This document shows, one piece after another, positions 37,375 through 46,022 of a stretch of DNA of 56,789 nucleotides. The DNA comes from Actinomycetes bacterium (GTDB lineage Bacteria > Actinomycetota > Actinomycetes > Nanopelagicales > Nanopelagicaceae). Each line of letters opens with the position of its first letter. Within the stretch, counting starts at the first letter, position 1. Both the position numbers and the translations under genes were made by a program. The DNA lies in assembly GCA_014190015.1 (NCBI GenBank), contig BJFT01000006.1, forward strand, positions 1 through 56,789. The letters are read 5' to 3'. The notes under the pieces were generated by a model that was given only the letters and a program-made list of their open reading frames with translations, was not told where the DNA came from and did no database searches.

Positions 37375-38241
37375 ATGACAGAGAGAGATAACTCTGCGTG
37401 GTCGCCAAGCTCACGTGAGATAGAGCGCCAAGGATCGCGCAGAGCAATTAACCGCAAGCAAATACTTATTGCTGCGGTTTCTTCCTTTTTAGTCTTAGGA
37501 ACACTTGCAGTCGTTCTTGTTACATCCCCCGGCTGGCAGACTGTCAAAACTACATTTTTCGACATTGAATATGGCACAGAAGTATTTCCAACTGTCATAA
37601 AAGGTTTGTGGATCAATCTTCAACTCACATTTATGGGTGGAGCCGCAATAGGAGTTATTGCACTTGGACTTGCCTTGATGCGCACAACTAAATCACCGGC
37701 GCTTACTCCATTTAGATTTTTAGCTACTGCCTACGTTGATATTTTCCGTGGTGCTCCACTTATTTTGATTATCTTGCTCGTTGGTTTCGGTGTTCCAGCA
37801 CTTGGTCTTAAAGGCATTTCAAGTAACGTAATTTTCCTCGGAACCGTGGCAGTAGTTCTTACTTACTCGGCATATGTTGCAGAAGTTATTCGAAGTGGCA
37901 TTCTTTCAATTCACCCTAGCCAACGCGCTGCAGCTAGATCACTTGGATTAACTTCGGGACAAACAATGCGCTTTGTTGTCTTGCCACAAGCGATCAGACG
38001 AGTTGTCCCACCGCTTCTTAATGACTTCGTCTCTCTTCTAAAGGACACTGGTCTTGTCTCGATTCTTGGCGTAACGGATGCCGTACGCGCAGCTCAAATC
38101 AACGCAAGCCGTACATTTAATTACACGCCATATGTTGTTGCTGCAGTTCTCTTCTTGCTCATCACAATTCCGATGACTCGTTATACAGACCGAGCTATTC
38201 GCCAACGCACGAATGCACAGAGCTCAGAAGGTGCCATCTAA
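37375..38241 (+). CDS. Amino acid ABC transporter permease
   Basis: A 288-residue inner-membrane permease of the HisMQ family. A polar N-terminus of about 40 residues precedes a first helix (ILIAAVSSFLVLGTLAVVL), then the transport domain with five or so helices. The FRGAPLILIILLVGFG segment and the EAA loop (HPSQRAAARSLGLTSGQTMRF) are present; the latter contacts the ATPase. I start at ATG 37375; a TTG three codons earlier is less likely. Shares a base with the ATPase gene (TAATG). One permease only, so it probably forms a homodimer. Confidence 0.92.
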   Translation: MTERDNSAWSPSSREIERQGSRRAINRKQILIAAVSSFLVLGTLAVVLVTSPGWQTVKTTFFDIEYGTEVFPTVIKGLWINLQLTFMGGAAIGVIALGLALMRTTKSPALTPFRFLATAYVDIFRGAPLILIILLVGFGVPALGLKGISSNVIFLGTVAVVLTYSAYVAEVIRSGILSIHPSQRAAARSLGLTSGQTMRFVVLPQAIRRVVPPLLNDFVSLLKDTGLVSILGVTDAVRAAQINASRTFNYTPYVVAAVLFLLITIPMTRYTDRAIRQRTNAQSSEGAI

Positions 38242-38987
38242 TGAGCAATGTTCTTGAGTTAAAGGATGTTCGCAAATCATTTGGCGATGAAGTTGTTCTT
38301 AATCACCTTTCACTAGTCGTTCCTGAGCACACAGCAACTGTTCTGATTGGCGCTTCTGGTTCAGGAAAATCCACACTGCTTCGCTGCATAAACCTGCTTG
38401 AAACTATTGATGATGGACAGATTTTCTTAGATGGAAAAGAAATCACAGACCCACTTATCAATGTTGATGAAGTACGACGCAAACTTGGAATGGTTTTTCA
38501 ATCCTTTAACCTCTTTCCACACAAGACCGTTTTAGAAAACATCACCCTTGCGCCAATGAAGGTTCAGGGCAAAACACAAGAAGAAGCTCGGGTTGCTGCT
38601 AAAGCCTTGCTCTCACGTTTTGATTTGGCAGATAAAGCAGATCAATATCCAGATCGCTTATCTGGTGGTCAACAACAGCGCGTTGCAATTATTCGCTCTC
38701 TTGCCGTTAATCCACGTTTGTTATTGCTTGATGAAATCACATCTGCGCTAGATCCTGTTTTAGTAAATGAAGTTCTCAGCATCGTTCGTGATCTTAAGAG
38801 CGATGGAATGACAATGGTGCTTGCTACGCACGAGATGGGTTTTGCAACACAAGTAGCTGATGAAGTCTGTTTCCTAGAATCGGGAAATATTCTTGAACGT
38901 GGAAGTGCCACAGCGGTACTGCAGAATCCAAAGAATCCAAAGACTCAAGAGTTCTTAAAGCGCGTGCATCAAGCGGGAAGATTGTAA
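38241..38987 (+). CDS. Amino acid ABC transporter ATP-binding protein
   Basis: A 248-residue ATPase of the GlnQ/HisP type. Walker A GASGSGKST (37-45), Q-loop VFQSFNLFPHKTV, signature LSGGQQQRVAI, Walker B LLLLDEITSALD and H-loop ATHEMGFA. Powers the transporter made by the two genes upstream. Followed by an A/T-rich stretch (38985-39016) without a convincing hairpin. Confidence 0.93.
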   Translation: MSNVLELKDVRKSFGDEVVLNHLSLVVPEHTATVLIGASGSGKSTLLRCINLLETIDDGQIFLDGKEITDPLINVDEVRRKLGMVFQSFNLFPHKTVLENITLAPMKVQGKTQEEARVAAKALLSRFDLADKADQYPDRLSGGQQQRVAIIRSLAVNPRLLLLDEITSALDPVLVNEVLSIVRDLKSDGMTMVLATHEMGFATQVADEVCFLESGNILERGSATAVLQNPKNPKTQEFLKRVHQAGRL

Positions 38988-39029
38988 AAACCCTTTTCTT
39001 TAAAAAACTTTTTTGGCAAAATATCGGCC

Positions 39030-40139
39030 GTGAATAGCAAAGACATCTGCCTTTCGATTCTGGACAAAGCAGGCATAGAAGTAAATGGTTCGGCGCCCTG
39101 GTCAATTCAGGTGCACAATGAAAAATTGTGGGACCGAGTTATCTCACAGCAAACACTCGGTATGGCTGAGGCGTATATGGATGGCTGGTGGGATTGCGAA
39201 GCCATGGACCAAATGCTCACACGTCTCTTGGAAATAAATGTGGCGAAAGAACTCAAGCCAGGTGTTTCACTCATTGCTCATGCCATTAAATCCACTGTCC
39301 TGAATCGACAAACGAAGAGTAAAGCCGCATCAAATGCAAAGCATCACTACAACATTGGAAATGATTTATATCAACGAATGCTAGATCCCGAGATGGCGTA
39401 CAGCTGTGCGTATTGGGCTGATGCAAAAAATTTAAATGAAGCACAGTTAGATAAATTTGATTTAATTGCACAAAAATTGCACTTAAAACCTGGAATGAGA
39501 ATTTTAGATATTGGATGTGGATGGGGTGGATTCCTGAGGTATGCCGCAAAGAATTACGGAGTAACTGGTGTAGGGATTAGCCCGGCAGACAATCAGATTG
39601 CAATTGCTCGTGAGCGAAATGGGAAACTTCCACTTGAGTATATTCAGCAAGATTATCGAGATCTTACTGGTTCATTTGATCGAATAGTTTCTGTGGGCAT
39701 GATGGAACATGTGGGACCTAAAAATCTTGGAACATTTTTTGATAAATGTATTTCACTGCTAAATCCAGACGGAATGATGTTGCATCACACAATTGCATCA
39801 AATCTTTCGAAGCACGTTACTGATCAGTTCTTCGATAGATACATATTCCCAGGCGGAGTCCTTCCATCACTTGGTCAGATTTCTAGAGCGGTTGAAAAGA
39901 AAGTCATAATTGAAGATGTGCATAATTTTGGACCCGACTACGATAAAACTCTTTTGGCATGGCATAAAAACATCAATAAAAAATGGAACGAAATTCCTCA
40001 GTACGACGAGCGATTCCGTCGCATGTGGAATTACTATCTCCTAAGTTCAGCTGCTGGATTTAGAGCACGAAATATTCAACTTTTACAGGTTGTATTTAGA
40101 ACATTTTCAGCACGCGGCACATATTTAACAGCTCGTTAG
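39030..40139 (+). CDS. cfa: Cyclopropane-fatty-acyl-phospholipid synthase
   Basis: A 369-residue SAM-dependent enzyme that adds methylene across double bonds of membrane phospholipid acyl chains. The N-terminal domain (WSIQVHNEKLWDRVISQQTLGMAEAYMDGWWD) is the lipid-binding part of full Cfa. The methyltransferase part has HHYNIGNDLYQRMLD, AYSCAYW, motif I DIGCGWGGFLRY and VSVGMMEHVG. Near the E. coli Cfa length. GTG start, with CAAAAT 7 bases upstream and no ribosome site. Confidence 0.92.
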   Translation: MNSKDICLSILDKAGIEVNGSAPWSIQVHNEKLWDRVISQQTLGMAEAYMDGWWDCEAMDQMLTRLLEINVAKELKPGVSLIAHAIKSTVLNRQTKSKAASNAKHHYNIGNDLYQRMLDPEMAYSCAYWADAKNLNEAQLDKFDLIAQKLHLKPGMRILDIGCGWGGFLRYAAKNYGVTGVGISPADNQIAIARERNGKLPLEYIQQDYRDLTGSFDRIVSVGMMEHVGPKNLGTFFDKCISLLNPDGMMLHHTIASNLSKHVTDQFFDRYIFPGGVLPSLGQISRAVEKKVIIEDVHNFGPDYDKTLLAWHKNINKKWNEIPQYDERFRRMWNYYLLSSAAGFRARNIQLLQVVFRTFSARGTYLTAR

Positions 40140-40142
40140 AGA

Positions 40143-40148
40143 TAGAAT
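40143..40148 (+). promoter_or_regulatory. Putative -10 box (TAGAAT) for the small Cys-rich gene and moeA
   Basis: TAGAAT lies just after the cfa stop. A start about 40155 would give a leader of about 14 bases that includes GAGGG at 40161-40165, just ahead of ATG 40169. Confidence 0.45.
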
Positions 40149-40168
40149 TCGGTCAGAATCGAGGGATT

Positions 40169-40288
40169 ATGTGCTCACAGGTAACTTGTAATACATGCAA
40201 AAAACCAACATGGTCTGGATGCGGCGAACATATTGAAGAAGCTCTTTCAAGCGTTGCCAAAGAAGATCGTTGTAGCTGCCCACGATGA
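40169..40288 (+). CDS. Small Cys-rich, zinc-ribbon-like protein (39 residues)
   Basis: Reads MCSQVTCNTCKKPTWSGCG, ending DRCSCPR. Cysteines at 2, 7, 10, 18, 35 and 37 plus His21 suggest a metal site (CxxC and CxC pairs). It resembles a small actinobacterial family that I recall with the core VTCxxCGKxTWxGCGxH, never given a function to my knowledge. GAGGG lies 3 bases before the ATG, and the TGA overlaps the start of the next gene (ATGA). The coding reading is supported by this double overlap and by the family likeness. It may bind zinc or iron, or serve as a chaperone for its neighbours. Confidence 0.8.
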   Translation: MCSQVTCNTCKKPTWSGCGEHIEEALSSVAKEDRCSCPR

Positions 40289-40509
40289 ACGATTGGATCG
40301 CAGCAGTTCAAGCCGAACTTGGCTTAAACGTTTCATTTGATACAGATGCAATTTTGGATGCTGCGCGCGATGCTGCGCATGCAACAGAGCGTAAAGCTGC
40401 GCCAATTACAACTTACTTAATGGGAGTTGCTGCTGCGCAAGGCGCCAATCCACAAGAGATTGCAGCAAAGATTGAGAAGTTAGCAAAAAGCTGGCCAAGC
40501 GATAAATGA
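40285..40509 (+). CDS. DUF6457-like small helical protein
   Basis: A 74-residue, mostly helical protein: NDWIAAVQAELGL, AARDAAHATERKAAPITTYLMG, ending AKSWP. This pattern is the DUF6457 family, which in actinobacteria stands beside or is fused to molybdenum cofactor genes such as mobA. Here it overlaps moeA by ATGA and follows the Cys-rich gene by the same overlap. A molybdenum cofactor role is inferred from position only. Confidence 0.8.
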   Translation: MNDWIAAVQAELGLNVSFDTDAILDAARDAAHATERKAAPITTYLMGVAAAQGANPQEIAAKIEKLAKSWPSDK

Positions 40510-41657
40510 TCCAAGAAGCTCACTGGAAACAAGCCAGAAGCCAGGCGTATGAATCTTGGAAAAAATTACCTTCTGAGAAGGTTTTAATTTCTTCGTGCGT
40601 TGATCGCACTCTTGCAACAGATGCACTTGCACTCGTTGAACTTCCAACATATCCAACATCTGCGATGGATGGATATGCAGTGAGCGGCAAAGGCCCATGG
40701 AAAATTGTTGGTGAAGTTAAGGCCGGTGCGCCTATGAAGGGTTCGTTAAAAGAGGGCACCGCTGTAAAGATCGCAACTGGTGCGGTCATCCCTGATAAAA
40801 CTTTTGGAATTATTCGTTGGGAAGTTGCAACGGTAGATGGCAAAAACTTAAGTGGCGATGTAAAAGAAGGACAAGATATTCGCCCTGCAGGACTTGAGAG
40901 TAAAAAGGGCGAGGTACTTGCATCCGCTGGAACAATTCTTAATCCAGGACTTATTGGTTTATTAGCAGCCGCTGGACATGACTCACTAGAAGTTGTTCGC
41001 GCACCGAAGGCCACAATTATTCTGCTTGGCGATGAAATCGTATTAGAGGGCTTGCCACACGATGGTTTAGTGCGAGATGCGCTGGGTCCACAGTTGCCAG
41101 GGTGGTTACAGAGATTAGGTGTAGAAGTAATTGCAACCGAATACATCTCTGATGAATTGAATTTAGTGGTGGATGCCTTTGCAAAGGCTGCAAAAAGTAG
41201 CGACATTATTTTTACAACTGGCGGAACGGCAGATGGTCCACGTGATCACGTGCATGCAGCGATTGCGGAGTTAAAAGGTGAGTTAATTGTAGATCGCGTA
41301 AAGGTTCGCCCTGGACACCCAATGTTATTGGCGCACATCAACAATGTTCCACTAGTTGGTTTACCTGGAAATCCGCAATCAGCAATCGTTGCATTGCTAA
41401 CGCTTGGACAACCAGTAATTGATGCGTTGATGGGACACAAAGAAGCAGAACTCAATCAAATCGTTACTGGCGATGACATCGATGTTCCAGAAGGATTTAC
41501 GCGTTTAGTTTTAGGAAATGTTGTTGACGGTTGGTTTGAAATGGGTGAGTACTTAGGTTCTGCGATGTTGCGCGGACTTGCGCACTCAACTGGATTTGCT
41601 GTGGCTGATAAATCTATGGAAGAGGGCGAGATGGTCGCCTGGTTACCGCTGCCTTAA
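40506..41657 (+). CDS. moeA: Molybdopterin molybdenumtransferase MoeA-like protein
   Basis: A 383-residue MoeA family protein that inserts molybdate into adenylylated molybdopterin. Domain I starts with QARSQAYESW; the conserved TSAMDGYAV loop is intact. The MPT-binding MoCF domain has LLGDEIV, then TTGGTADGPRDHV in place of the usual TGGVSVGDYD, and VRPGHPMLL in place of KPGKP. GLPGNPQSAIVALL is intact, and the C-terminal domain IV is present. These changes mark an actinobacterial subgroup. Slightly shorter than E. coli MoeA (about 411). No molybdoenzyme is in the window. Confidence 0.85.
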   Translation: MIQEAHWKQARSQAYESWKKLPSEKVLISSCVDRTLATDALALVELPTYPTSAMDGYAVSGKGPWKIVGEVKAGAPMKGSLKEGTAVKIATGAVIPDKTFGIIRWEVATVDGKNLSGDVKEGQDIRPAGLESKKGEVLASAGTILNPGLIGLLAAAGHDSLEVVRAPKATIILLGDEIVLEGLPHDGLVRDALGPQLPGWLQRLGVEVIATEYISDELNLVVDAFAKAAKSSDIIFTTGGTADGPRDHVHAAIAELKGELIVDRVKVRPGHPMLLAHINNVPLVGLPGNPQSAIVALLTLGQPVIDALMGHKEAELNQIVTGDDIDVPEGFTRLVLGNVVDGWFEMGEYLGSAMLRGLAHSTGFAVADKSMEEGEMVAWLPLP

Positions 41658-41659
41658 CT

Positions 41660-41896
41660 TTATTTTTTGAAACGGCGGTAAATAATTACGCCTGCAATGC
41701 CAAGAACAATTACAGCTCCCAAAATAGCGAATTGAAAGTCATCACTATCTTTATCTAGGTGTTCTGGATTCTCGGGTCCTTCGTGCTCATCATCTTCAGT
41801 AACGATAGTTATTGAGTGCTGATAAGCGTGTGCTTGTGCAACTGGCGTAAAACTTAAAGCAAGGGCAAGTGATAATCCAGCTAGAAATTTATGCAT
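41660..41896 (-). CDS. Small exported, membrane-anchored acidic protein
   Basis: A 78-residue protein, not recognised. From ATG 41896: signal peptide MHKFLAGLSLALALSFTPVAQAHA, an acidic and His-containing exterior segment (EDDEHEGPENPEHLDKD), one helix (AILGAVIVLGIAGVIIY) and a basic end RRFKK. A longer in-frame reading begins at 41977 inside the neighbour, but the signal peptide and an AAAGG a few bases upstream fix the shorter start. The His/Asp/Glu-rich strip could bind a metal. Lies 16 bases downstream of the DUF6542-like gene. Confidence 0.65.
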   Translation of the reverse strand: MHKFLAGLSLALALSFTPVAQAHAYQHSITIVTEDDEHEGPENPEHLDKDSDDFQFAILGAVIVLGIAGVIIYRRFKK

Positions 41897-41912
41897 GCCT
41901 TTAATGTATTCC

Positions 41913-42329
41913 TTATGCCGCTGATTTACGAGATGGACGCGATTTAGCCTTTTCATTGAAGAACATGAACCATCCATATAGAGCGCTAATAATTAGATAC
42001 GGAGCAACGCTTGCAAGTCCTGCAACGAAGTCAATTCCAACTCGGCTAATTGAAATGCCGTGAGAAGCGATTGCGTAGATAAAAACAGTTGCTGCAAATG
42101 CCAGAGGTGGAGTGACAACGCTTACGTATCGTGTGCCTTTGCGGCCAAAGCGAATTCCAGCAAAAACACTTACGCAGAGAACTAATCCTGTAACGATGCC
42201 AACACCGTTTCGGATCCAGAGTTCAAGGAGAGTAAAGAGAGCGATAAATAGCGTCTGTAATACAACGACGCCTTCTCTCTTTAAACCAGGTCCTGAGATC
42301 GCAATTCTGTTTGTGACATCTTGGCTCAT
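41913..42329 (-). CDS. Four-helix membrane protein, DUF6542-like
   Basis: A 138-residue protein with four hydrophobic helices (VVVLQTLFIALFTLLELWI, IVTGLVLCVSVFAGI, PPLAFAATVFIYAIA, VAPYLIISALYGWFMFF) and a basic tail. This fits DUF6542, which I recall near ychF in actinobacteria; family membership is moderately sure. It overlaps rmuC by ATGA. Function unknown. Confidence 0.7.
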   Translation of the reverse strand: MSQDVTNRIAISGPGLKREGVVVLQTLFIALFTLLELWIRNGVGIVTGLVLCVSVFAGIRFGRKGTRYVSVVTPPLAFAATVFIYAIASHGISISRVGIDFVAGLASVAPYLIISALYGWFMFFNEKAKSRPSRKSAA

Positions 42330-43489
42330 GCTTCTTCTTCATCCTCTTCGGCGTCAATGTAATCAATTTCAAGGGCCGCAGATTTGATGGCGCGAACTTC
42401 GTCATCAACATCTGGCAACGCACCAATCTTATTGCTTCCGCTAGATACTCCAAGTTGAATCATCTTGCGTGCTGGGCGCATCACAGTTGTTTCAGCTGTT
42501 GCGATGACATCGTTATAGGCACGCTCTGCGCTCTTGATGCGATCACCTAATGTGGAGAGCTTGCTGTGCAATGAACCGATGCGCTTGAGTAATTCGCCAG
42601 CCAAGTTTTGAATCTCTGTTGCGTTGCGCGCTAAGTCATTACGGCTAAATGCGTAACCAACAGTGCGAAGCAGAGCCAACATTGTTGTCGGTGTTGCAAT
42701 TGTTACGTGCTTAGAAAATGCTTTTTCAAGTAGTTGCGGATCTGCTTTGAGGGATTCGGAAAGAATCGATTCAAATGGCGCGAATAGCACAACAAAGTCA
42801 GGCGAATTTGATACTCCTTGGTAGTCACGCTTTGCCAGTGCGTCAACGTGCTTAAGTAAATCTTTTGCATGTAGCGCCATTGCATCCGCGCGAGCATCTG
42901 GATCTTCCATATCTACTGCTTCTAAGAAGCGATGGAAAGGAAACTTTGAATCGATGAATATCTGAGAACCACCAGGAATTGCAATAGTGATGTCGGGACG
43001 GGAAATATCTGCTGAATCTGAACGCGAAGACTCTTGTCGTTCGAAGTGAACGCCTTCGATAAGGCCCGCACTTTCTAGAAGAATCTCTAATTGTGTTTCA
43101 CCGAATTTACCGCGCGTCTGCGAATTAGATAGTGCGCCGGCAAGTTTGGTTGCTTGTTCCAGTAAAGATTGATTTCCAACGCGCATTGATTCAATCTGAG
43201 TTTTAATCGCAGATTCGGCAGCAAAACGTTTGTTCTCTGCTTCTTGTGCCTGCGTAGTCAATGTGTTCATACGAGCTTTTACATCGCTGAGAACTTCATC
43301 GAGGCGCACATTGTTATTTTGTTGAGTCTGCGCAGCAGCTAGTTGTTCGGTGAGCATCTTTACTTGTGCTTGCGCACCGACTGAACTGGCATTGGCTGCA
43401 CGGGATTTAAGGGTCGCGATTACAAATCCAAGGGCGATGCCGATGGATAAGCCAATGAGAAGGGTCACTACTGATGCCTGCATAGGCAT
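42326..43489 (-). CDS. rmuC: DNA recombination protein RmuC
   Basis: A 387-residue protein with an N-terminal membrane helix (VTLLIGLSIGIALGFVI, about 8-25), a coiled coil about 30-105 and the RmuC nuclease-like domain: LAGALSNSQTRGKFGETQLE, FIDSKFPFHRFLEA, APFESILSESLK and ATPTTMLALLRTVGY. It limits DNA inversions between inverted repeats. ATG 43489 or 43483 may be the start; the latter has CACGAT 6 bases upstream. Divergent from ychF. Confidence 0.9.
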   Translation of the reverse strand: MPMQASVVTLLIGLSIGIALGFVIATLKSRAANASSVGAQAQVKMLTEQLAAAQTQQNNNVRLDEVLSDVKARMNTLTTQAQEAENKRFAAESAIKTQIESMRVGNQSLLEQATKLAGALSNSQTRGKFGETQLEILLESAGLIEGVHFERQESSRSDSADISRPDITIAIPGGSQIFIDSKFPFHRFLEAVDMEDPDARADAMALHAKDLLKHVDALAKRDYQGVSNSPDFVVLFAPFESILSESLKADPQLLEKAFSKHVTIATPTTMLALLRTVGYAFSRNDLARNATEIQNLAGELLKRIGSLHSKLSTLGDRIKSAERAYNDVIATAETTVMRPARKMIQLGVSSGSNKIGALPDVDDEVRAIKSAALEIDYIDAEEDEEEA

Positions 43490-43519
43490 ATCGTGGCAGT
43501 AACCACTGACGAAGGCGCG

Positions 43520-43525
43520 TAGGCT
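43520..43525 (+). promoter_or_regulatory. Putative -10 box (TAGGCT) for ychF
   Basis: TAGGCT ends 9 bases before the GTG start of ychF at 43535. No Shine-Dalgarno sequence. Confidence 0.45.
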
Positions 43526-43534
43526 CTACTCCTC

Positions 43535-44608
43535 GTGAGCCTCTCAATCGGAATCGTCGGACTGCCAAATGTGGGCAAGTCCACCCTTTTTAATGCGTTG
43601 ACTAAGAACAATGTTCTTGCCGCCAACTATCCCTTTGCAACAATCGAACCAAATGTGGGTGTCGTCGGTGTTCCTGATGATCGCTTACCAAAACTTGCGA
43701 AGATTTATGGCTCAGAAAAAATCCTTCCAGCAGCACTTTCATTTGTAGATATCGCAGGCATTGTTAAAGGCGCATCAGAAGGTGCGGGACTTGGAAATAA
43801 GTTCCTAGCCAACATTCGCGAAACAGATGCAATCTGCCAAGTAATTCGAGTCTTTAATGATGGCGATGTTGTTCACGTCGATGGAAAAATCGATCCAGCA
43901 AGTGACATGGAGACAATTAACACCGAACTCGCGCTCGCTGATTTACAGACACTTGAAAAAGCGTTGCCACGCATCGAAAAAGAAGCTCGCGTAAATAAAG
44001 AGCGCCAGAGTGTTTTAGATGCAATGAAAGAAGCCGAAGCACACTTGCAAAGTGGCAAGCCGTTATCTTCAAGCAAAATAGATTTGCCAGAACTAAAAGA
44101 GTTGCACTTGCTCACTGCAAAACCATTCTTATATGTATTCAATGTAGATGCTGCCGAACTCGGTGATGAAGAGTTAAAGAAAAAGCTTGCAGCACTTGTG
44201 GCACCAGCAGAAGCAATTTTTCTTGATGCAAAGACAGAGTCCGAACTCGTAGAACTCAGCGATGAAGATGCACTCGAATTGTTGCAATCAATTGGTTTAA
44301 AAGAACCTGGCCTTGCAACACTTGCACGCGTTGGATTTAAAACACTCGGTCTGCAAACGTATTTAACTGCAGGACCAAAAGAGACTCGTGCATGGACAAT
44401 TCACAAAGGTGACACCGCACCAATGGCCGCCGGTGTTATTCACACTGATTTCCAAAAAGGTTTTATTAAAGCTGAAATTGTTTCATTCGATGATCTGCTT
44501 CAAGCAGGTTCTGTTGCCGAAGCAAAATCAAAGGGCAAAGTTCGGATGGAAGGTAAAGATTACGTAATGGCAGATGGCGACGTAGTCGAGTTCCGCTTTA
44601 ACGTTTAA
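43535..44608 (+). CDS. ychF: YchF/OLA1 family redox-regulated ATPase
   Basis: A 357-residue Obg-related P-loop protein that binds ribosomes and prefers ATP to GTP. G1 GLPNVGKST (8-16), [15 protein letters not shown]3 [17 protein letters not shown], a coiled-coil insertion near 120-190 and a C-terminal TGS domain ([23 protein letters not shown]). Full length. GTG start. The stop lies 2 bases from the convergent aminotransferase stop. Confidence 0.95.
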   Translation: MSLSIGIVGLPNVGKSTLFNALTKNNVLAANYPFATIEPNVGVVGVPDDRLPKLAKIYGSEKILPAALSFVDIAGIVKGASEGAGLGNKFLANIRETDAICQVIRVFNDGDVVHVDGKIDPASDMETINTELALADLQTLEKALPRIEKEARVNKERQSVLDAMKEAEAHLQSGKPLSSSKIDLPELKELHLLTAKPFLYVFNVDAAELGDEELKKKLAALVAPAEAIFLDAKTESELVELSDEDALELLQSIGLKEPGLATLARVGFKTLGLQTYLTAGPKETRAWTIHKGDTAPMAAGVIHTDFQKGFIKAEIVSFDDLLQAGSVAEAKSKGKVRMEGKDYVMADGDVVEFRFNV

Positions 44609-44610
44609 AT

Positions 44611-45960
44611 TTATTCTTTGTAATATTTAGCAACAGATTCGAGTGCTTTATCAAGCATCTCAAGACCCAACTTCGCATCTTCAACTGAGATGTTGCATGG
44701 TGGGCACAAGTGAATTCGGTTGAAGTTATTAAATGGCATCAATCCTGCAGCTTTACATGCAGCAACAAGTTCATTCATTTCAGGACTTGTTCCACCGTAA
44801 GCAGCCATTGGATTGCGGGTTGTGCGACTTGTAACGATGTCGATTCCCCAGAAAACTCCGCCGCCACGAATATCGCCAATTACTTTGTGCTTCTTAGCTA
44901 ATTCAGCAAGACCAGGACCGAGAACTTTTTCACCAATCATGGTCGCGTTCTCGAGCATTTTTTCTTCTTTCATAACATCGATAGTTGCAACCGCTGTAGC
45001 GCATGCAAGTGGATGTCCTGAATAAGTAAGTCCGCCCGGAAATGCACGGTCATTAAATGTATTGGAGATGGCCTCTGAGATAACTACGCCACCAAGTGGG
45101 ACATAACCTGATGTCACGCCTTTAGCGAATGTGATCAAGTCCGGAATCACCGAAGAGTTTTGATAAGCAAACCACTTACCGGTGCGACCAAAACCGGACA
45201 TAACTTCGTCAGCAATCCACATGATCTTGTACTTATCGCACAATGCGCGAAGACCTTCGAGATAACCCTTAGGTGGAACAAGTACTCCTGCAGTTCCGCC
45301 AACAGATTCGAGCAAAATTGCTCCAATAGTGTTTGGACCTTCGAAGATAATCATTTGTTCTAAGTGAGCAAGTGCGCGCTCACACTCTTCTGCTTCTGTA
45401 GTCGCTTGAAATGCAGAACGATAAAGATATGGACCCCAGAAGTGAACGTGACCAAAGCTATATTCATTTGGGAAACGACGTGGGTCACCAGTTGCGTTAA
45501 TCGAAGAACCAGTGTTGCCGTGATACGAACGGTATGTCGAAAGAACTTTGTGCTTGTTTGTATGCAGGCGTGCCATGCGGATTGCATTTTCAACTGCATC
45601 AGCTCCACCGTTTGTAAAGAAAACTTTACGGAAATGTCCGCCAGCTAATTCAACAATTCGTTGCGCTGCTTCGTTACGCGCATCATTTGAATGCTGTGGA
45701 GCAAGCGCGGTAAGTGTTGCTGCTTGATCCTGAATAGCTTTAACAACTTTTGGATGTTGGTGACCAATATTTGTAAATACAAGTTGTGATGAAAAATCTA
45801 AATAAGTCTTGCCTTCGTAATCCCAGAAACGTGAACCAGAACTGCCGGCTACGGGAAGTGGTGAAATTTGTCCTTGGGCTGACCATGAGTGAAAAACATA
45901 TGCATGGTCTGCAGCCGTTACTGCGGCACCTTTTTTTGGATCTGCCTGTGGATTGGACAC
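44611..45960 (-). CDS. Class III aminotransferase (omega-amino acid--pyruvate type)
   Basis: A 449-residue PLP enzyme. Seen: FLDFSSQLVFTNIGHQHPKV, TNGGADAVENAIRMARL, YRSYHGNTG, the PLP Asp in MWIADEVMSGFGRTG, and the Schiff-base Lys near 281 in FAKGVTSGYVPLGG. Paired head-to-head with a CoA-acylating semialdehyde dehydrogenase, so a likely substrate is beta-alanine or a related omega-amino acid giving malonate or methylmalonate semialdehyde; a taurine or GABA role is possible. GTG start, with AAGGGAAG about 12 bases upstream. Confidence 0.87.
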   Translation of the reverse strand: MSNPQADPKKGAAVTAADHAYVFHSWSAQGQISPLPVAGSSGSRFWDYEGKTYLDFSSQLVFTNIGHQHPKVVKAIQDQAATLTALAPQHSNDARNEAAQRIVELAGGHFRKVFFTNGGADAVENAIRMARLHTNKHKVLSTYRSYHGNTGSSINATGDPRRFPNEYSFGHVHFWGPYLYRSAFQATTEAEECERALAHLEQMIIFEGPNTIGAILLESVGGTAGVLVPPKGYLEGLRALCDKYKIMWIADEVMSGFGRTGKWFAYQNSSVIPDLITFAKGVTSGYVPLGGVVISEAISNTFNDRAFPGGLTYSGHPLACATAVATIDVMKEEKMLENATMIGEKVLGPGLAELAKKHKVIGDIRGGGVFWGIDIVTSRTTRNPMAAYGGTSPEMNELVAACKAAGLMPFNNFNRIHLCPPCNISVEDAKLGLEMLDKALESVAKYYKE

Positions 45961-46010
45961 GAAAAAGACTTCCCTTCAACGCTGAATAGCACAAGCATAA
46001 CGCTCTCAGA

Positions 46011-46016
46011 TAGTGT
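46011..46016 (+). promoter_or_regulatory. Putative leaderless -10 box (TAGTGT) for the semialdehyde dehydrogenase
   Basis: TAGTGT lies 6 bases before the ATG at 46023, with no Shine-Dalgarno sequence. Confidence 0.45.
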
Positions 46017-46022
46017 GCGTCT

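Noticed and set aside
38985-39016. A/T-rich stretch after the ABC ATPase as a terminator
   Set aside because: A and T runs are present but I could not form a stable GC-containing stem before a T run.
40520-41206. 228-codon minus-strand frame inside moeA
   Set aside because: Shadow of moeA; Ser/Pro-rich, no family motif, no promoter or ribosome site.
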